Assembly: GCF_043951855.1 (NCBI RefSeq)
Contig: NZ_JBINJW010000004.1
Location: 1-64,000 of the forward strand
DNA from: Proteiniclasticum sp043951855
Lineage (GTDB): Bacteria; Bacillota; Clostridia; Clostridiales; Clostridiaceae
Length of the DNA: 64,000 nucleotides
Direction: 5' to 3'
Translations under genes and position numbers: made by a program
The notes under the pieces: model-generated
Told to the model about the DNA's origin: nothing
Seen by the model: the letters and a program-made list of their open reading frames with translations, nothing else
Database searches by the model: none
In this document: one piece after another, positions 26,070 to 34,765 of the stretch
Numbering within the stretch: position 1 is the stretch's first letter
Layout of the letters: each line of letters opens with the position of its first letter

Positions 26070-27467
26070 ATGAAGAGACTGAAATTATCAACGAAGATCA
26101 CCTGGAACTATGCCATCATCTTCACCAGTATTCTTCTGATCATCAACCTGGCCGTCTTTTTAAGCACGCAGTTCTACAACAGGCTCAGTGCTGGAAATGA
26201 AGTGGAAGTGCTTCTTACATCCATAGAGAATGAAATCATGGAGGGAACGGAAGTGACTGGGGAGAAGCTGAGAAGTCTTGGTGCGGTTTCTCCCTTTTTC
26301 GTTCGTATGGAAGAAGGGGATGAAATCACAACTTCCACGACACAGTTCAGCATCGTGGAAAGAGGGGACAGCTATGTCCTTCTGAAGGATTTCGATAAAG
26401 GACGCGAAGAGTCGGATAAGCTCATTGTGTCCAGAAAGAGAGTGGCAGGGCCTTCCGGCGTTGTGGATCTTCTGGTTCTGAAAGACCTGTCCGTGTTTTC
26501 CTTCATGAACTCGGTGACCCTTGTGACGCTTGTGATCGCCTCCATTCTGGGTATCTTCGTGAGCTATGTGGTGGGGTATTTCATCTCCAGGCAGAGTTTC
26601 ACCCCTATCATCAGCATGACGAAGTCTGCAGCAGCCATCGGACCTGGAAACATCCATGACCGTATTGAGGAGCCGGATGTCAGGGATGAGCTGAAGGAGC
26701 TTTCCCATACTTTCAACGGACTGCTGGACCGTCTGGATGATGCTTATTCCAAGCAGGCGAAGTTTGTGTCGGATGCATCCCATGAACTGAGAACGCCTCT
26801 GACGGTGATCAAAGGCTACAATGATCTTCTCATGAGATGGGGAAGAGATGATGCGGAAATACTGGATGAAGCCATCCAGGCGATTCGTGCGGAGACGGAC
26901 AATATGAGCATGCTGGTGGAAAATCTTCTCTTCATCGCAAAAGGGGAGAACAAGAAGATGAAGCTGGATCGCACTACCTTCAGTCTGAAAGCGCTCCTTA
27001 AGGAGACGGCCAAGGACTCGGAGCTCAGTGTTCCTGATCGGGATTTTGAAGTGCTGTCGGATGAGTTCACCGTTTCACAGGACCGAAGGATGATCAAGCA
27101 GCTTCTGCGGATCTTCATCGAGAACAGTGTGAAGTTCACGGGGCCTGATGCGAAGATCACCCTGAAGGCGGAAGACCATGAGGACTTCTACAGGCTGCAT
27201 GTCATAGATGACGGAGAAGGAATCGCTGAGGAGGATCTCCATCAGGTTTTCGAACGCTTCTATGTGGCGGATAAAGCAAGAACCAAGAACAAGGCGGGTT
27301 CGGGACTGGGTCTTTCCATTGCCAAGTGGATCGTGGAAACCCATGGGGGAACGCTGGAAGCGAAAAGCAGACTGGGAGAAGGCACCACCATGACTGCCAC
27401 TTTTCCGAAAAACGGAGAAAAGAACGACTCCTTGGAAATACCACCGGATTCAGACAGTTCAGTGTAA
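26070..27467 (+). CDS. Sensor histidine kinase
   Basis: Membrane kinase of 465 residues for the preceding regulator. Two membrane helices (about 10-32 and 148-172) flank a ~115-residue extracytoplasmic sensor. A HAMP linker follows, then HisKA with the phospho-His in DASHELRTPL (about 240) and an HATPase domain with IENSVKF (N box), DDGEGI (G1) and GSGLGLSI (G2). The unit ends at a strong terminator. Confidence 0.95.
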   Translation: MKRLKLSTKITWNYAIIFTSILLIINLAVFLSTQFYNRLSAGNEVEVLLTSIENEIMEGTEVTGEKLRSLGAVSPFFVRMEEGDEITTSTTQFSIVERGDSYVLLKDFDKGREESDKLIVSRKRVAGPSGVVDLLVLKDLSVFSFMNSVTLVTLVIASILGIFVSYVVGYFISRQSFTPIISMTKSAAAIGPGNIHDRIEEPDVRDELKELSHTFNGLLDRLDDAYSKQAKFVSDASHELRTPLTVIKGYNDLLMRWGRDDAEILDEAIQAIRAETDNMSMLVENLLFIAKGENKKMKLDRTTFSLKALLKETAKDSELSVPDRDFEVLSDEFTVSQDRRMIKQLLRIFIENSVKFTGPDAKITLKAEDHEDFYRLHVIDDGEGIAEEDLHQVFERFYVADKARTKNKAGSGLGLSIAKWIVETHGGTLEAKSRLGEGTTMTATFPKNGEKNDSLEIPPDSDSSV

Positions 27468-27471
27468 ATGA

Positions 27472-27503
27472 AAAAGCCTCTATCGTTTCCGATAGAGGCT
27501 TTT
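27472..27503. terminator. Bidirectional terminator after the two-component system
   Basis: A perfect 14-base stem, AAAAGCCTCTATCG (27472-27485) with CGATAGAGGCTTTT (27490-27503), and a 4-base loop, between convergent genes. Confidence 0.9.
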
Positions 27504-27518
27504 GAACGTACTGTCTTG

Positions 27519-28028
27519 TTAATTCTGTGATTTTCTGACTGGCGCTTTTGATTTCTTCACGCCTCTCTTTCTGGTTGAGGTTTTCACAGTTACGTAGTAG
27601 ATGAGCTTTCTGGTGGAGGACTTGATGACTCTCCACATGACCTGCAGTACAAAACCGGCTATGATGGACAGCAGAATTCTCATATAGAAATCGTAGTAGG
27701 GGTCCACATCTGTCAGGTCATAGATGTATATATCCCATTTCTGAAAGAAAAAGAGAATCTGCGATCCGATGATTCCGAGAGTCATGACCCTTGCGATGAT
27801 GGGAAGATTCATGAAGAACAGAATCACGATGATGAGTCCCAGTGCTCCATACAGGAACAGATAGCTGTCAAAGAGACCTGGTATCTGCTTGAAATCCAGA
27901 AGGCGCAGAGGGTCCCAGTTATAGGTGTAGACTTCTCCCACTGCATGGACGATGAAGAACAGGACCGTGGGAATCAGCCTTGCCAGAAATGCCTGGATAA
28001 ACCAGATTGTTTTCCAAATATATTTCAT
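27519..28028 (-). CDS. Four-helix membrane protein of unknown function
   Basis: A 169-residue protein with about four membrane helices (near residues 7-27, 55-75, 80-98, 122-145) and a strongly basic C-terminal tail (STRKRGVKKSKAPVRKSQ). I do not recognise the family. ATG 28028 (MKYIWKTIW) is chosen because GGAGG lies 6 bases upstream; a longer frame begins at 28058. Monocistronic. Confidence 0.7.
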   Translation of the reverse strand: MKYIWKTIWFIQAFLARLIPTVLFFIVHAVGEVYTYNWDPLRLLDFKQIPGLFDSYLFLYGALGLIIVILFFMNLPIIARVMTLGIIGSQILFFFQKWDIYIYDLTDVDPYYDFYMRILLSIIAGFVLQVMWRVIKSSTRKLIYYVTVKTSTRKRGVKKSKAPVRKSQN

Positions 28029-28225
28029 TATTTTCCTCCAAAAATTCATGTCTATCATTCATTATATCACGAGAAAAAGCCGGATTAAAGATGTGGGGGC
28101 CAGGGAATGTGATTATATGCCTGACTGCGTGCCCGATCCGTCCGGATACTCATATTCTAGAAGATTATAGACTAAACTTTATGGTTTTACCATGATTATT
28201 TCTTGAAAATATCCTTAATTCCATG

Positions 28226-28255
28226 AAAAAAGGGCAGCTTCCGTGGAACTGCCCT
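28226..28255 (-). terminator. Terminator after the small membrane protein gene
   Basis: On the minus strand AGGGCAG-TTCC and GGAAG-CTGCCCT form a stem with a short loop, followed by TTTTTTC. Confidence 0.75.
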
Positions 28256-28267
28256 GGGTATACGAGA

Positions 28268-28474
28268 TTATCTGGATAACATCTCTTTGCTCTTTCTGCG
28301 CCACAATGTGAGGAGAATGAACCAGATGGCGTAGATGAGAAGTACCACAAGAAATGCGATCAGCCGCTCACGGTCGCTTCCGTCTGCAATAAGTATCGGG
28401 CCGATGCCGAAGAAAGTGATCAGAAGAAACAGGGAGACAAATACAATATCCACAATTACTTTTACAGCTTTCAT
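28268..28474 (-). CDS. Small two-helix membrane protein
   Basis: A 68-residue protein, MKAVKVIVDIVF onward, with two membrane helices (about 5-27 and 37-57) joined by a short charged loop (DGSDRER) and ending in a basic tail. Function unknown. ATG 28474 has GGTG upstream; a TTG at 28492 would add 6 residues. Its own terminator follows, supporting a real gene. Confidence 0.6.
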   Translation of the reverse strand: MKAVKVIVDIVFVSLFLLITFFGIGPILIADGSDRERLIAFLVVLLIYAIWFILLTLWRRKSKEMLSR

Positions 28475-28669
28475 GTTTTTCACCGCTTTCAAGAGTATTC
28501 TTTTCTTTCATTATAGTATAGAATCCGGGAATTTTAAAATTTTCAGGTGAATTATTCATGTAAACCTCAATATTATGTTAAAATGACTATGTCTTAAGAG
28601 GAATTTAAAGTAATTTATATAAGATAAACTATAACAATGGCTAAATGCCAAATGAAGGGAATGTATGAC

Positions 28670-29485
28670 ATGAGATTTTTAGACAAACTGGATAGATTCG
28701 TGGCCAGATTCGCCATCAGAGACTTGATGAAGTATATCATGATGGGATCGTTTCTGGTTTTCATTGTGGATATGGCTTCCAACGGACTGCTTTCTCAGAT
28801 GCTCTTTTTCAACAGAGAACTGATTCTGCAAGGTCAGATCTGGAGGGTCATCACGTTCATCTTTATACCGGGCTCCAGCAGCTTCTTTGTACTCATCAGC
28901 CTGTTCTTCTACTACTATATCGGGAGAATACTGGAAATGGCCTGGGGAACCACAAGATTCAACACCTACTACTTCATGGGACTGTTCTTCACCATCCTGG
29001 TGGGCTTTGCCATAGGGTTTACCACAACCATGTATCTGAATATGACGCTGTTTCTGGCTTACGCCAGCACATTCCCTGACTCTCTGGTGAACATCTACTT
29101 CATTCTTCCTGTGAAGGTGAAGTATCTGGGGTACATCTATGCGGCCACGGTGCTTTTCCAGTTCATCACATCAAACTGGGTCGTAAGAATCATTATCATC
29201 ATTTCACTTCTGAACTTCTTCATCTTCTTCGGTCCGGGGTTCATGAAGGACAGAAAAAGAAAAAGCAAGACCCAGCAGATGAGAAGAAACATCGAATCAG
29301 CCAAGCTGACCACCCGAGTGAGCACCATACATAAGTGCACCGTCTGTGGCATCACGGAGAAGGACGATCCGAATATGGAATTCAGATTCTGTTCCAAGTG
29401 TGAAGGAAACTATGAGTATTGCGAAAAGCATATCAGGAATCATGAGCACAAGACGAAAATCATCAATATGGAAGACAGAAGATAA
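28670..29485 (+). CDS. Rhomboid-like membrane protein lacking catalytic residues, with C-terminal zinc ribbon
   Basis: A 271-residue protein with about six membrane helices (residues 20-195). QIWRVITFIFIP near residue 60 is the WR motif of the rhomboid/derlin superfamily. The GxSG serine motif and the partner His are absent; the matching helices read GFTTTMYLNMTLF and TFPDSLVN. The C-terminal ~75 residues are cytosolic, basic and then Cys/His-rich (CTVC, CSKC, CEKHIRNHEH), suggesting a zinc-binding domain. A pseudoprotease or derlin-like role is inference. ATG 28670 has GAAGGGA upstream. Monocistronic. Confidence 0.75.
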   Translation: MRFLDKLDRFVARFAIRDLMKYIMMGSFLVFIVDMASNGLLSQMLFFNRELILQGQIWRVITFIFIPGSSSFFVLISLFFYYYIGRILEMAWGTTRFNTYYFMGLFFTILVGFAIGFTTTMYLNMTLFLAYASTFPDSLVNIYFILPVKVKYLGYIYAATVLFQFITSNWVVRIIIIISLLNFFIFFGPGFMKDRKRKSKTQQMRRNIESAKLTTRVSTIHKCTVCGITEKDDPNMEFRFCSKCEGNYEYCEKHIRNHEHKTKIINMEDRR

Positions 29486-29574
29486 AGTTTAGTAGTTACT
29501 GGAACTACACATACTATCAATGTAATTTTCAGGTTAAGAGTATATTGATAATATGCTAATTTTCTTGATAATTA

Positions 29575-29603
29575 TTGATTTTATTACCATATTTTTATAA
29601 AAT
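29575..29603 (+). promoter_or_regulatory. Promoter of the 29.6 kb RNA
   Basis: -35 TTGATT (29575-29580), 17-base spacer, -10 TAAAAT (29598-29603). Start expected at about 29610. Confidence 0.55.
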
Positions 29604-29609
29604 AAATAT

Positions 29610-29765
29610 GTGATATCGGAAACGGTATCCATGAGATGAAGCGGGATGGAGCCGTTGACGAGGGGGTATTCCCTGCAATCTGTTCCATTGCCAAAGTAGT
29701 CTCAAATTACGAGCCTGGCCTTATGCCAGGCCGTAAAATAAGCGCAGATGCGCTTATTTTTTTTA
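29610..29765 (+). ncRNA. Putative structured non-coding RNA with two terminators
   Basis: About 155 bases with no ribosome-site-bearing reading frame. Possible nested helices: GTGAT (29610-29614) with ATTAC (29706-29710), TGAGA (29632-29636) with TCTCA (29700-29704), GATGGA (29645-29650) with TCCATT (29684-29689), and AGGG/CCCT near 29661-29674. Two hairpins end it: GCCTGGC/GCCAGGC (29713-29731) and AAATAAGCGC/GCGCTTATTT (29736-29759) with a T run. It matches no riboswitch consensus I know. It could be a small RNA or a leader of the cyclase gene 130 bases downstream. Confidence 0.5.
29736..29765 (+). terminator. Terminator of the 29.6 kb RNA
   Basis: A perfect 10-base stem AAATAAGCGC/GCGCTTATTT with AGAT loop, followed by a run of Ts. 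Confidence 0.85.
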
Positions 29766-29896
29766 GGAAAACACCGATATGGAGAATACAGAATGATATG
29801 ATTCATGGAAAATGATAGGGTCATCTATTTCTGAGGATCAGGTTTTCATGAATCACAGGAAAGGCATGGACAGGAACAAGGGGGAACAAGGTTAAA

Positions 29897-31420
29897 TTGA
29901 GAAACAGATATCGTCTGATGGTAGTTGTGATTTCGGGCATCATGACACTGGCCATGATTTTCATTCATAAAGCATCCCATGAAAAAACCCAGGAAATATA
30001 TACGAAGCAGATGGAAGAGATGGCCATCAATCTGAAAAAGGACTATCTGAAGGATACGGTGAACAATCTGATTCTGGAACTGGATACCCTGAAGGAAACG
30101 AAAACAAAGCTGTATCAGTTCAATACAGAGCAGCGACTGCGAAGGCTTCAGGATGAGAAGAATCTATCCGAGGAGGAGTTCATGGCATTTTATATCAGCA
30201 GATTTCAGGATGAGAATGATGCAGGGTTGTGGACGGCTGTTCTTTACTACAAGGATACAGAGGAGATTCTTTATGAGAATCTGCCAGAGGAGGAAGAGAA
30301 CAGACCTGTCCTGGAGAAAATCGGGTCCTGCCTCGCTGCATCTGAAAGAGTGGAACATGGGAATCTCGTAGGCGTGTTCGGCGTCCATGAGGATTACATC
30401 GATGCGGTGGTCAAGGAGGAGATTCGTGAAGTGATCCATAAGCAGGAATTCTCCAATGATTCCTATATGTGGGTGAACGAAGTGCTTCAGTATGAGGGTG
30501 GCGAGAACTATGCCATCAGAAGGATTCATCCGAATCTCAAGGATACGGAAGGGAGCTATCTGTCCACCAGTATGGAGGATGCCCAGGGGAATTTCCCGTA
30601 TCTTACGGAGCTGGAGGGAATCAGAGCATCCGGAGAGATCTTTTTCAGTTATCATTTCAAAAAGCTGAATTCGGACATCATTTCGGAAAAGATCACCTAT
30701 GCAAAGGCGTATGAGCCCTATGACTGGATCGTCGCCATGGGCGTTCATCTGGATGACATTGAAGACAGAGTGGCCCATGTAAGTGCGGAAAGTGATGCGA
30801 GTCTGTCGGATAATATCGCACTATTTCTCATTTATTCCGTGATGGCCATCGCCATAGGTTTTCTGGTTCTCTACGTGGTCAATGAGAAATACTTCAGAAA
30901 ATCCATGGAGAAACTGGAGAGTGAACTGAACGTTGATATTCTTACCGGTGCCGGCAGTCGCCGTTCCGGTGAGAATATGATGTCGCTTTACTTTGATAAA
31001 TATCATGTCAGTGGCACTGCACCGGTGATTCTGATGTTTGACATCGATAATTTCAAACGTGTCAACGATGAGCATGGTCATGAAATCGGTGATCGCGTAC
31101 TTGTGGAGGTGACAGGCAAGGTGAAGTCTGCACTGGCTGAGCGTGACGTCATCATCCGCTGGGGTGGCGATGAATTCATCTGTCTATTACATCAGGTTTC
31201 AGAGGCAGGAATCAGAACTTGCGTGAAACGGATTCAGGAAAAGGTCGATGAAATATCCATAGAAGCGGAGAAAGGGACTATCGGCGCTTCCATCTCCATA
31301 GGTACGACTCGATTCATCGAAGAAGATAGCGCCTATACCGATGCGGTGAAAAGAGCGGACCGGGCCATGTATCAGTCCAAGCGGCAGGGGAAATCCATGT
31401 GGACCAGTCTATGGAAATAG
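29897..31420 (+). CDS. Cache-domain sensor diguanylate cyclase (GGDEF)
   Basis: A 507-residue membrane enzyme that makes cyclic di-GMP. One helix (about 7-25) leads into a large extracytoplasmic Cache-like sensor (about 30-295; YAKAYEPYDWIVAMGVHLDD is typical), then a second helix (about 310-332) and a GGDEF domain with canonical RWGGDEF near residue 423. The RxxD inhibitory site five residues upstream is not present (AERD). There is no EAL domain. The start is TTG behind AAGG. Its role in cyclic di-GMP signalling is clear; the ligand is unknown. Confidence 0.92.
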   Translation: MRNRYRLMVVVISGIMTLAMIFIHKASHEKTQEIYTKQMEEMAINLKKDYLKDTVNNLILELDTLKETKTKLYQFNTEQRLRRLQDEKNLSEEEFMAFYISRFQDENDAGLWTAVLYYKDTEEILYENLPEEEENRPVLEKIGSCLAASERVEHGNLVGVFGVHEDYIDAVVKEEIREVIHKQEFSNDSYMWVNEVLQYEGGENYAIRRIHPNLKDTEGSYLSTSMEDAQGNFPYLTELEGIRASGEIFFSYHFKKLNSDIISEKITYAKAYEPYDWIVAMGVHLDDIEDRVAHVSAESDASLSDNIALFLIYSVMAIAIGFLVLYVVNEKYFRKSMEKLESELNVDILTGAGSRRSGENMMSLYFDKYHVSGTAPVILMFDIDNFKRVNDEHGHEIGDRVLVEVTGKVKSALAERDVIIRWGGDEFICLLHQVSEAGIRTCVKRIQEKVDEISIEAEKGTIGASISIGTTRFIEEDSAYTDAVKRADRAMYQSKRQGKSMWTSLWK

Positions 31421-31475
31421 CGCGTGTTTGCGTATCCGCACTCTTCTGATACAGGACAGAATATATCTGAATGCT

Positions 31476-31508
31476 AGAGGCTGATTCCTTTTGGAATGGC
31501 CTCTTCTG
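31476..31508 (+). terminator. Probable terminator after the cyclase
   Basis: AGAGGC and GCCTCT flank an inner ATTCC-TTTT-GGAAT hairpin, then TTCT. The T tract is weak. Confidence 0.5.
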
Positions 31509-31649
31509 CACGAAGCTCAGAAGAAAAGGAAGAGGGTCCAGTGGGATGGTCGGGATTTCTCCCAGAATTAATTGCGTTTTCCCTTTAAACCTGATACCTC
31601 AATAGCTTATAATAGAAATAATAGATTGCCTTTCAAGGAGGTACAAAAA

Positions 31650-34037
31650 ATGCTGAAAAAATACGGCCTTTCTACAAGAGACAACAAGAAGGTGAAACTG
31701 AACCGTCTTGAAGTCACCGGGAATATCTGTGGAGAGTATATAGAATACACCATTTCCCAGGATTACAAGAACACGACAGGAGACAACATCGAAGGGGTCT
31801 ACAGCTTTCCCGTGCCCACCACTTCCCTCATAACAGGGATAGAAGTGAATCTGGGTGGAAGAAATCTGAAAGCCATGGTGGAGGAACGCGAAGCGGTTCT
31901 CCGGACGCTGGAGGAAAGCAGAGAGGAAGGAATCAATACGCTCACGCTGGAACAGAAGGATGATGAATACTTTACCGTGACCATCGGCAATATTCTCCCC
32001 AACGAGAAAGTGAATCTTCGCATCAGCTACATGGATCAGCTGACCTATGAAGATGACACGCTTTCTCTGTATATTCCGTCGGTGGTGGATCCCATCTACT
32101 ACACGGAAGATGAGGAGGAGGAAGAAGCGGAAGAAGTGGATTTCTATCTGTCCCTTCTGGTGGAGTCCTATTCGGAAATGGAATTCAAATCGCCAAGTCA
32201 CAAGATCAAGGTGGAAAGAGAAGATGACACCTTATCCAAGATCACGGTGACAAAAGCCCAGACACTGGACCATGACTTCATTCTGACCATGAAGGAAGTG
32301 CATCCTCAGATTGCTGCAGGCATGGGCTACAGCTATTATGAAGATGAGATGGAGAAGTCCATTCTCATGCTGAAACTGGCGCCTGTTCTTCCAGACATTC
32401 CTGTGGAATATACCACCAACTATTCCTTCATTCTGGATACTTCCGTATCCATGGAGGGGTTCAAGCTGGAAGAGGCGAAAAATGCCGTGCTCATCGCGCT
32501 GAGAAGCCTGGATGAGGGCGATACGTTTAATCTCATCGCCTACAACGAGGAAGTGTACAAGTTCTCCAGCGGCGGCAAAGTGAAGTTCACCAAGGAAAAC
32601 CTGGCTGCAGCCACAGAGTGGATCGAAGGACTCACCACAAGAGAAGGGGACTGCACCTTCGAAGCGGTGAAGGATGCCATAAGAGAAGCAGATGAAGAAG
32701 ATGCAGAGTGCACCATTTTCCTCTTCACAGATGACAATGTCGTGGATGAGGATGAAGTGCTGGAATATGTGCGGACCAACATCGAAAACAACAGAATCTT
32801 CCCCATCGGCATGGATACGGAAGTGAACAGCTTCTTCATCAACAAGCTTGCTGAAGTGGGCAACGGAAGACCTGAATTCATCGATGAAGGGGAAAGAATC
32901 GATGACATCATACTGAGACAGTTCAACAGAATTCATAATCCGCAGCTGGATGTGACGGAGATCGATTTCGGAGACATGATCATTGAAAAGACCTATCCGG
33001 GAACCATCACCTACCTCTATGACAGAGAACCGTTCACCATCTTCGCCCTGGTGGATGGAAGCATCAGCGGCAGCATCGATATCAAGGGTGTGGTGGATGA
33101 TGTGGACTATACCATGCACATCGACCTGGATAAGCTTGAAATCGAAGAGAACTCCAAGCTGATTCAGAAGGTGTGGGCAAGAAAGAGAATTGAGTCTCTG
33201 GTGGAGAAGGAAAGATTCGCACGCGGCGTGGAACAGGAACAGATCAAGGAGGAGATTCTTGAACTGTCCAAGGAAAATTCCATCATCTCGTCCGAAACCA
33301 GCTTCATGATGCTGGAGACCATGGAAGACCCTGTCATGGGTATCGGTCTCAACAGGATTGTGCCTATGGATATGACGGAATCCACCATGAAGAATCTGGC
33401 CAGAGGATACTTCCTTGATGAAGCGGCCTACAGCTTTGATGTGAACATCAGAGAGAAGATGGCAACATCGGGAATGACCCATAAAGAAGCGAAAATGGCC
33501 ATCAAGTATGATCGTGACAATCTCCTGAGAGTACTGGCGAAGAACCAGCAGGCGGACGGATCCTTCCTGGATCTGGGTGAAGAGACGGAGGAGGAGATCC
33601 TGGAGACGACGTTAAGAAGTCTTCTGGCATTCCTGGTGGGTACGGAAACCACAGCCATCTATCTGAACAATGTATCAAAAGCGCTGAGATATGTCATGAA
33701 CACACTGAAAGAGGATGAGAAGCTCATCACAGAAAGAAACTACATGCTCCTGCGCGTCGCTTATGACCTGGCGGAGAAGAAAAATCTCATCAAGGGCAAG
33801 ACAAGAGACATCAAGGTGGATCTTGTGAGCAAGATTTCCGATCTGAAATACAAGGAATCCCTTGAAGAAGTAGGCGATCTTGTGACCAAGGCATCTCCAG
33901 TGCAGAAGAAATTCATCACAGCGGGTACACTGAACATCTCCAAATCCTACGTGGAAAATGCCCATGAGATCTTTGAGATGGACATCCGTTCCAACATCAC
34001 AACCATCGCCAATATCGCCATAGCAAAAGCCTTATAG
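31650..34037 (+). CDS. VIT and von Willebrand factor A domain protein
   Basis: A 795-residue protein with no signal peptide. An N-terminal VIT domain (about 5-130; GVYSFPVP, NEKVNLRISY) precedes a VWA domain (about 255-420) with the metal site DTSVSM and later Thr and Asp. The C-terminal ~350 residues are mostly helical and of unknown role. Bacterial VIT-VWA proteins are poorly studied; the likely role is metal-dependent protein binding in the cytosol. ATG 31650 has AAGGAGG 7 bases upstream. A TATAAT lies near 31607. Monocistronic. Confidence 0.87.
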   Translation: MLKKYGLSTRDNKKVKLNRLEVTGNICGEYIEYTISQDYKNTTGDNIEGVYSFPVPTTSLITGIEVNLGGRNLKAMVEEREAVLRTLEESREEGINTLTLEQKDDEYFTVTIGNILPNEKVNLRISYMDQLTYEDDTLSLYIPSVVDPIYYTEDEEEEEAEEVDFYLSLLVESYSEMEFKSPSHKIKVEREDDTLSKITVTKAQTLDHDFILTMKEVHPQIAAGMGYSYYEDEMEKSILMLKLAPVLPDIPVEYTTNYSFILDTSVSMEGFKLEEAKNAVLIALRSLDEGDTFNLIAYNEEVYKFSSGGKVKFTKENLAAATEWIEGLTTREGDCTFEAVKDAIREADEEDAECTIFLFTDDNVVDEDEVLEYVRTNIENNRIFPIGMDTEVNSFFINKLAEVGNGRPEFIDEGERIDDIILRQFNRIHNPQLDVTEIDFGDMIIEKTYPGTITYLYDREPFTIFALVDGSISGSIDIKGVVDDVDYTMHIDLDKLEIEENSKLIQKVWARKRIESLVEKERFARGVEQEQIKEEILELSKENSIISSETSFMMLETMEDPVMGIGLNRIVPMDMTESTMKNLARGYFLDEAAYSFDVNIREKMATSGMTHKEAKMAIKYDRDNLLRVLAKNQQADGSFLDLGEETEEEILETTLRSLLAFLVGTETTAIYLNNVSKALRYVMNTLKEDEKLITERNYMLLRVAYDLAEKKNLIKGKTRDIKVDLVSKISDLKYKESLEEVGDLVTKASPVQKKFITAGTLNISKSYVENAHEIFEMDIRSNITTIANIAIAKAL

Positions 34038-34052
34038 AGAGAATATCATGCG

Positions 34053-34098
34053 GAAACCTGGAACGCTACTGTGTAAGGACGATCCAGGTTTCTTCCCT
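34053..34098 (+). terminator. Terminator after the VIT-VWA gene
   Basis: GAAACCTGGA (34053-34062) pairs with TCCAGGTTTC (34083-34092) around a 20-base loop; TTCCCTTT follows. Confidence 0.65.
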
Positions 34099-34184
34099 TT
34101 GCACAGGAAATGAGGGTCAGCAGCAATCGCTTCGAAGCGATGAATTCATTTCTCTTTTCCTGCACCACAGGGAGTGATATGTTG

Positions 34185-34213
34185 TTTACAATTTCACCTA
34201 TATGTAGTATTAT
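34185..34213 (+). promoter_or_regulatory. Promoter of the ATP-cone protein gene
   Basis: -35 TTTACA (34185-34190), 17-base spacer, -10 TATTAT (34208-34213), 46 bases before the chosen ATG. Confidence 0.6.
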
Positions 34214-34259
34214 TAGGTGTGTGATAGCACAATATATAGTGGATGGAGATGAGATCGAA

Positions 34260-34529
34260 ATGCAGATGGAGCAGGTAATAGTGATGAAGAAAGACAAGAC
34301 CATTGAAGCGTTTGATCAGAGAATCCTTGAGGATTCAGTAAAGGAAGTTTTTTCGGCTTCCGGAAAGGAAATATCCGTTTCCCAGATCGAAATGCTGACA
34401 GAAGAAGTGATGAAAAAGCTTCAGACCATAGGGAACGAGCTCTATGGAGAAGATATTCATTATGCGGTCATAGACATACTGGAAGAGAACGGCCATGATG
34501 AAGAAGCGGTTATCTACAGTGGAAGATAA
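34260..34529 (+). CDS. Stand-alone ATP-cone-like domain protein
   Basis: An 89-residue protein. VIVMKKDKTIEAFDQRILED at the start and VSQIEMLTEEVMKKLQ in the middle match the ATP-cone (nucleotide-binding regulatory) domain of NrdR and of ribonucleotide reductases. Unlike NrdR it has no zinc ribbon, and unlike the reductases no catalytic domain; no nrd gene is near. It may be a free nucleotide sensor or a remnant. ATG 34260 is chosen from its promoter and the GGAG-containing leader; upstream in-frame codons are outside the transcript. Confidence 0.65.
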   Translation: MQMEQVIVMKKDKTIEAFDQRILEDSVKEVFSASGKEISVSQIEMLTEEVMKKLQTIGNELYGEDIHYAVIDILEENGHDEEAVIYSGR

Positions 34530-34564
34530 GAATAGTTGAACTTCATATGCAAAGAAGACAGGGG

Positions 34565-34592
34565 GAACACTTGAAGCGAGTGTTCTTTTTTT
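34565..34592 (+). terminator. Terminator after the ATP-cone gene
   Basis: GAACACT (34565-34571) pairs with AGTGTTC (34579-34585), followed by seven Ts. Confidence 0.85.
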
Positions 34593-34684
34593 CATGCCTG
34601 GAAACTGTGCAGTACTTCTTCGGTTCCATCATAAAGCAGATCCGGTGAGAGAGTCCGCTCTGAAGAAAAACGAGCATGTTGAGA

Positions 34685-34740
34685 AAGGTCCCTTATGCGG
34701 AAGCAGTTCAGCATAAGGGACCTTCTGGTTTTCGTTTTTT
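34685..34740. terminator. Hairpin with T tract downstream of bioY
   Basis: A perfect 14-base stem AAGGTCCCTTATGC (34685-34698) / GCATAAGGGACCTT (34711-34724). The long T run lies on the plus side, but the hairpin is also where the birA-bioY transcript should end on the minus strand. Confidence 0.65.
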
Positions 34741-34765
34741 TTGGCATCCTCCATGTTTCGCTGTA

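Noticed and set aside
29641..29800. An open frame through the 29.6 kb RNA and its terminators
   Set aside because: It has no ribosome site and would read through two terminator hairpins.
32232..33482. A 416-codon minus-strand frame
   Set aside because: It is the antisense shadow of the VIT-VWA gene and shows no protein-like features.
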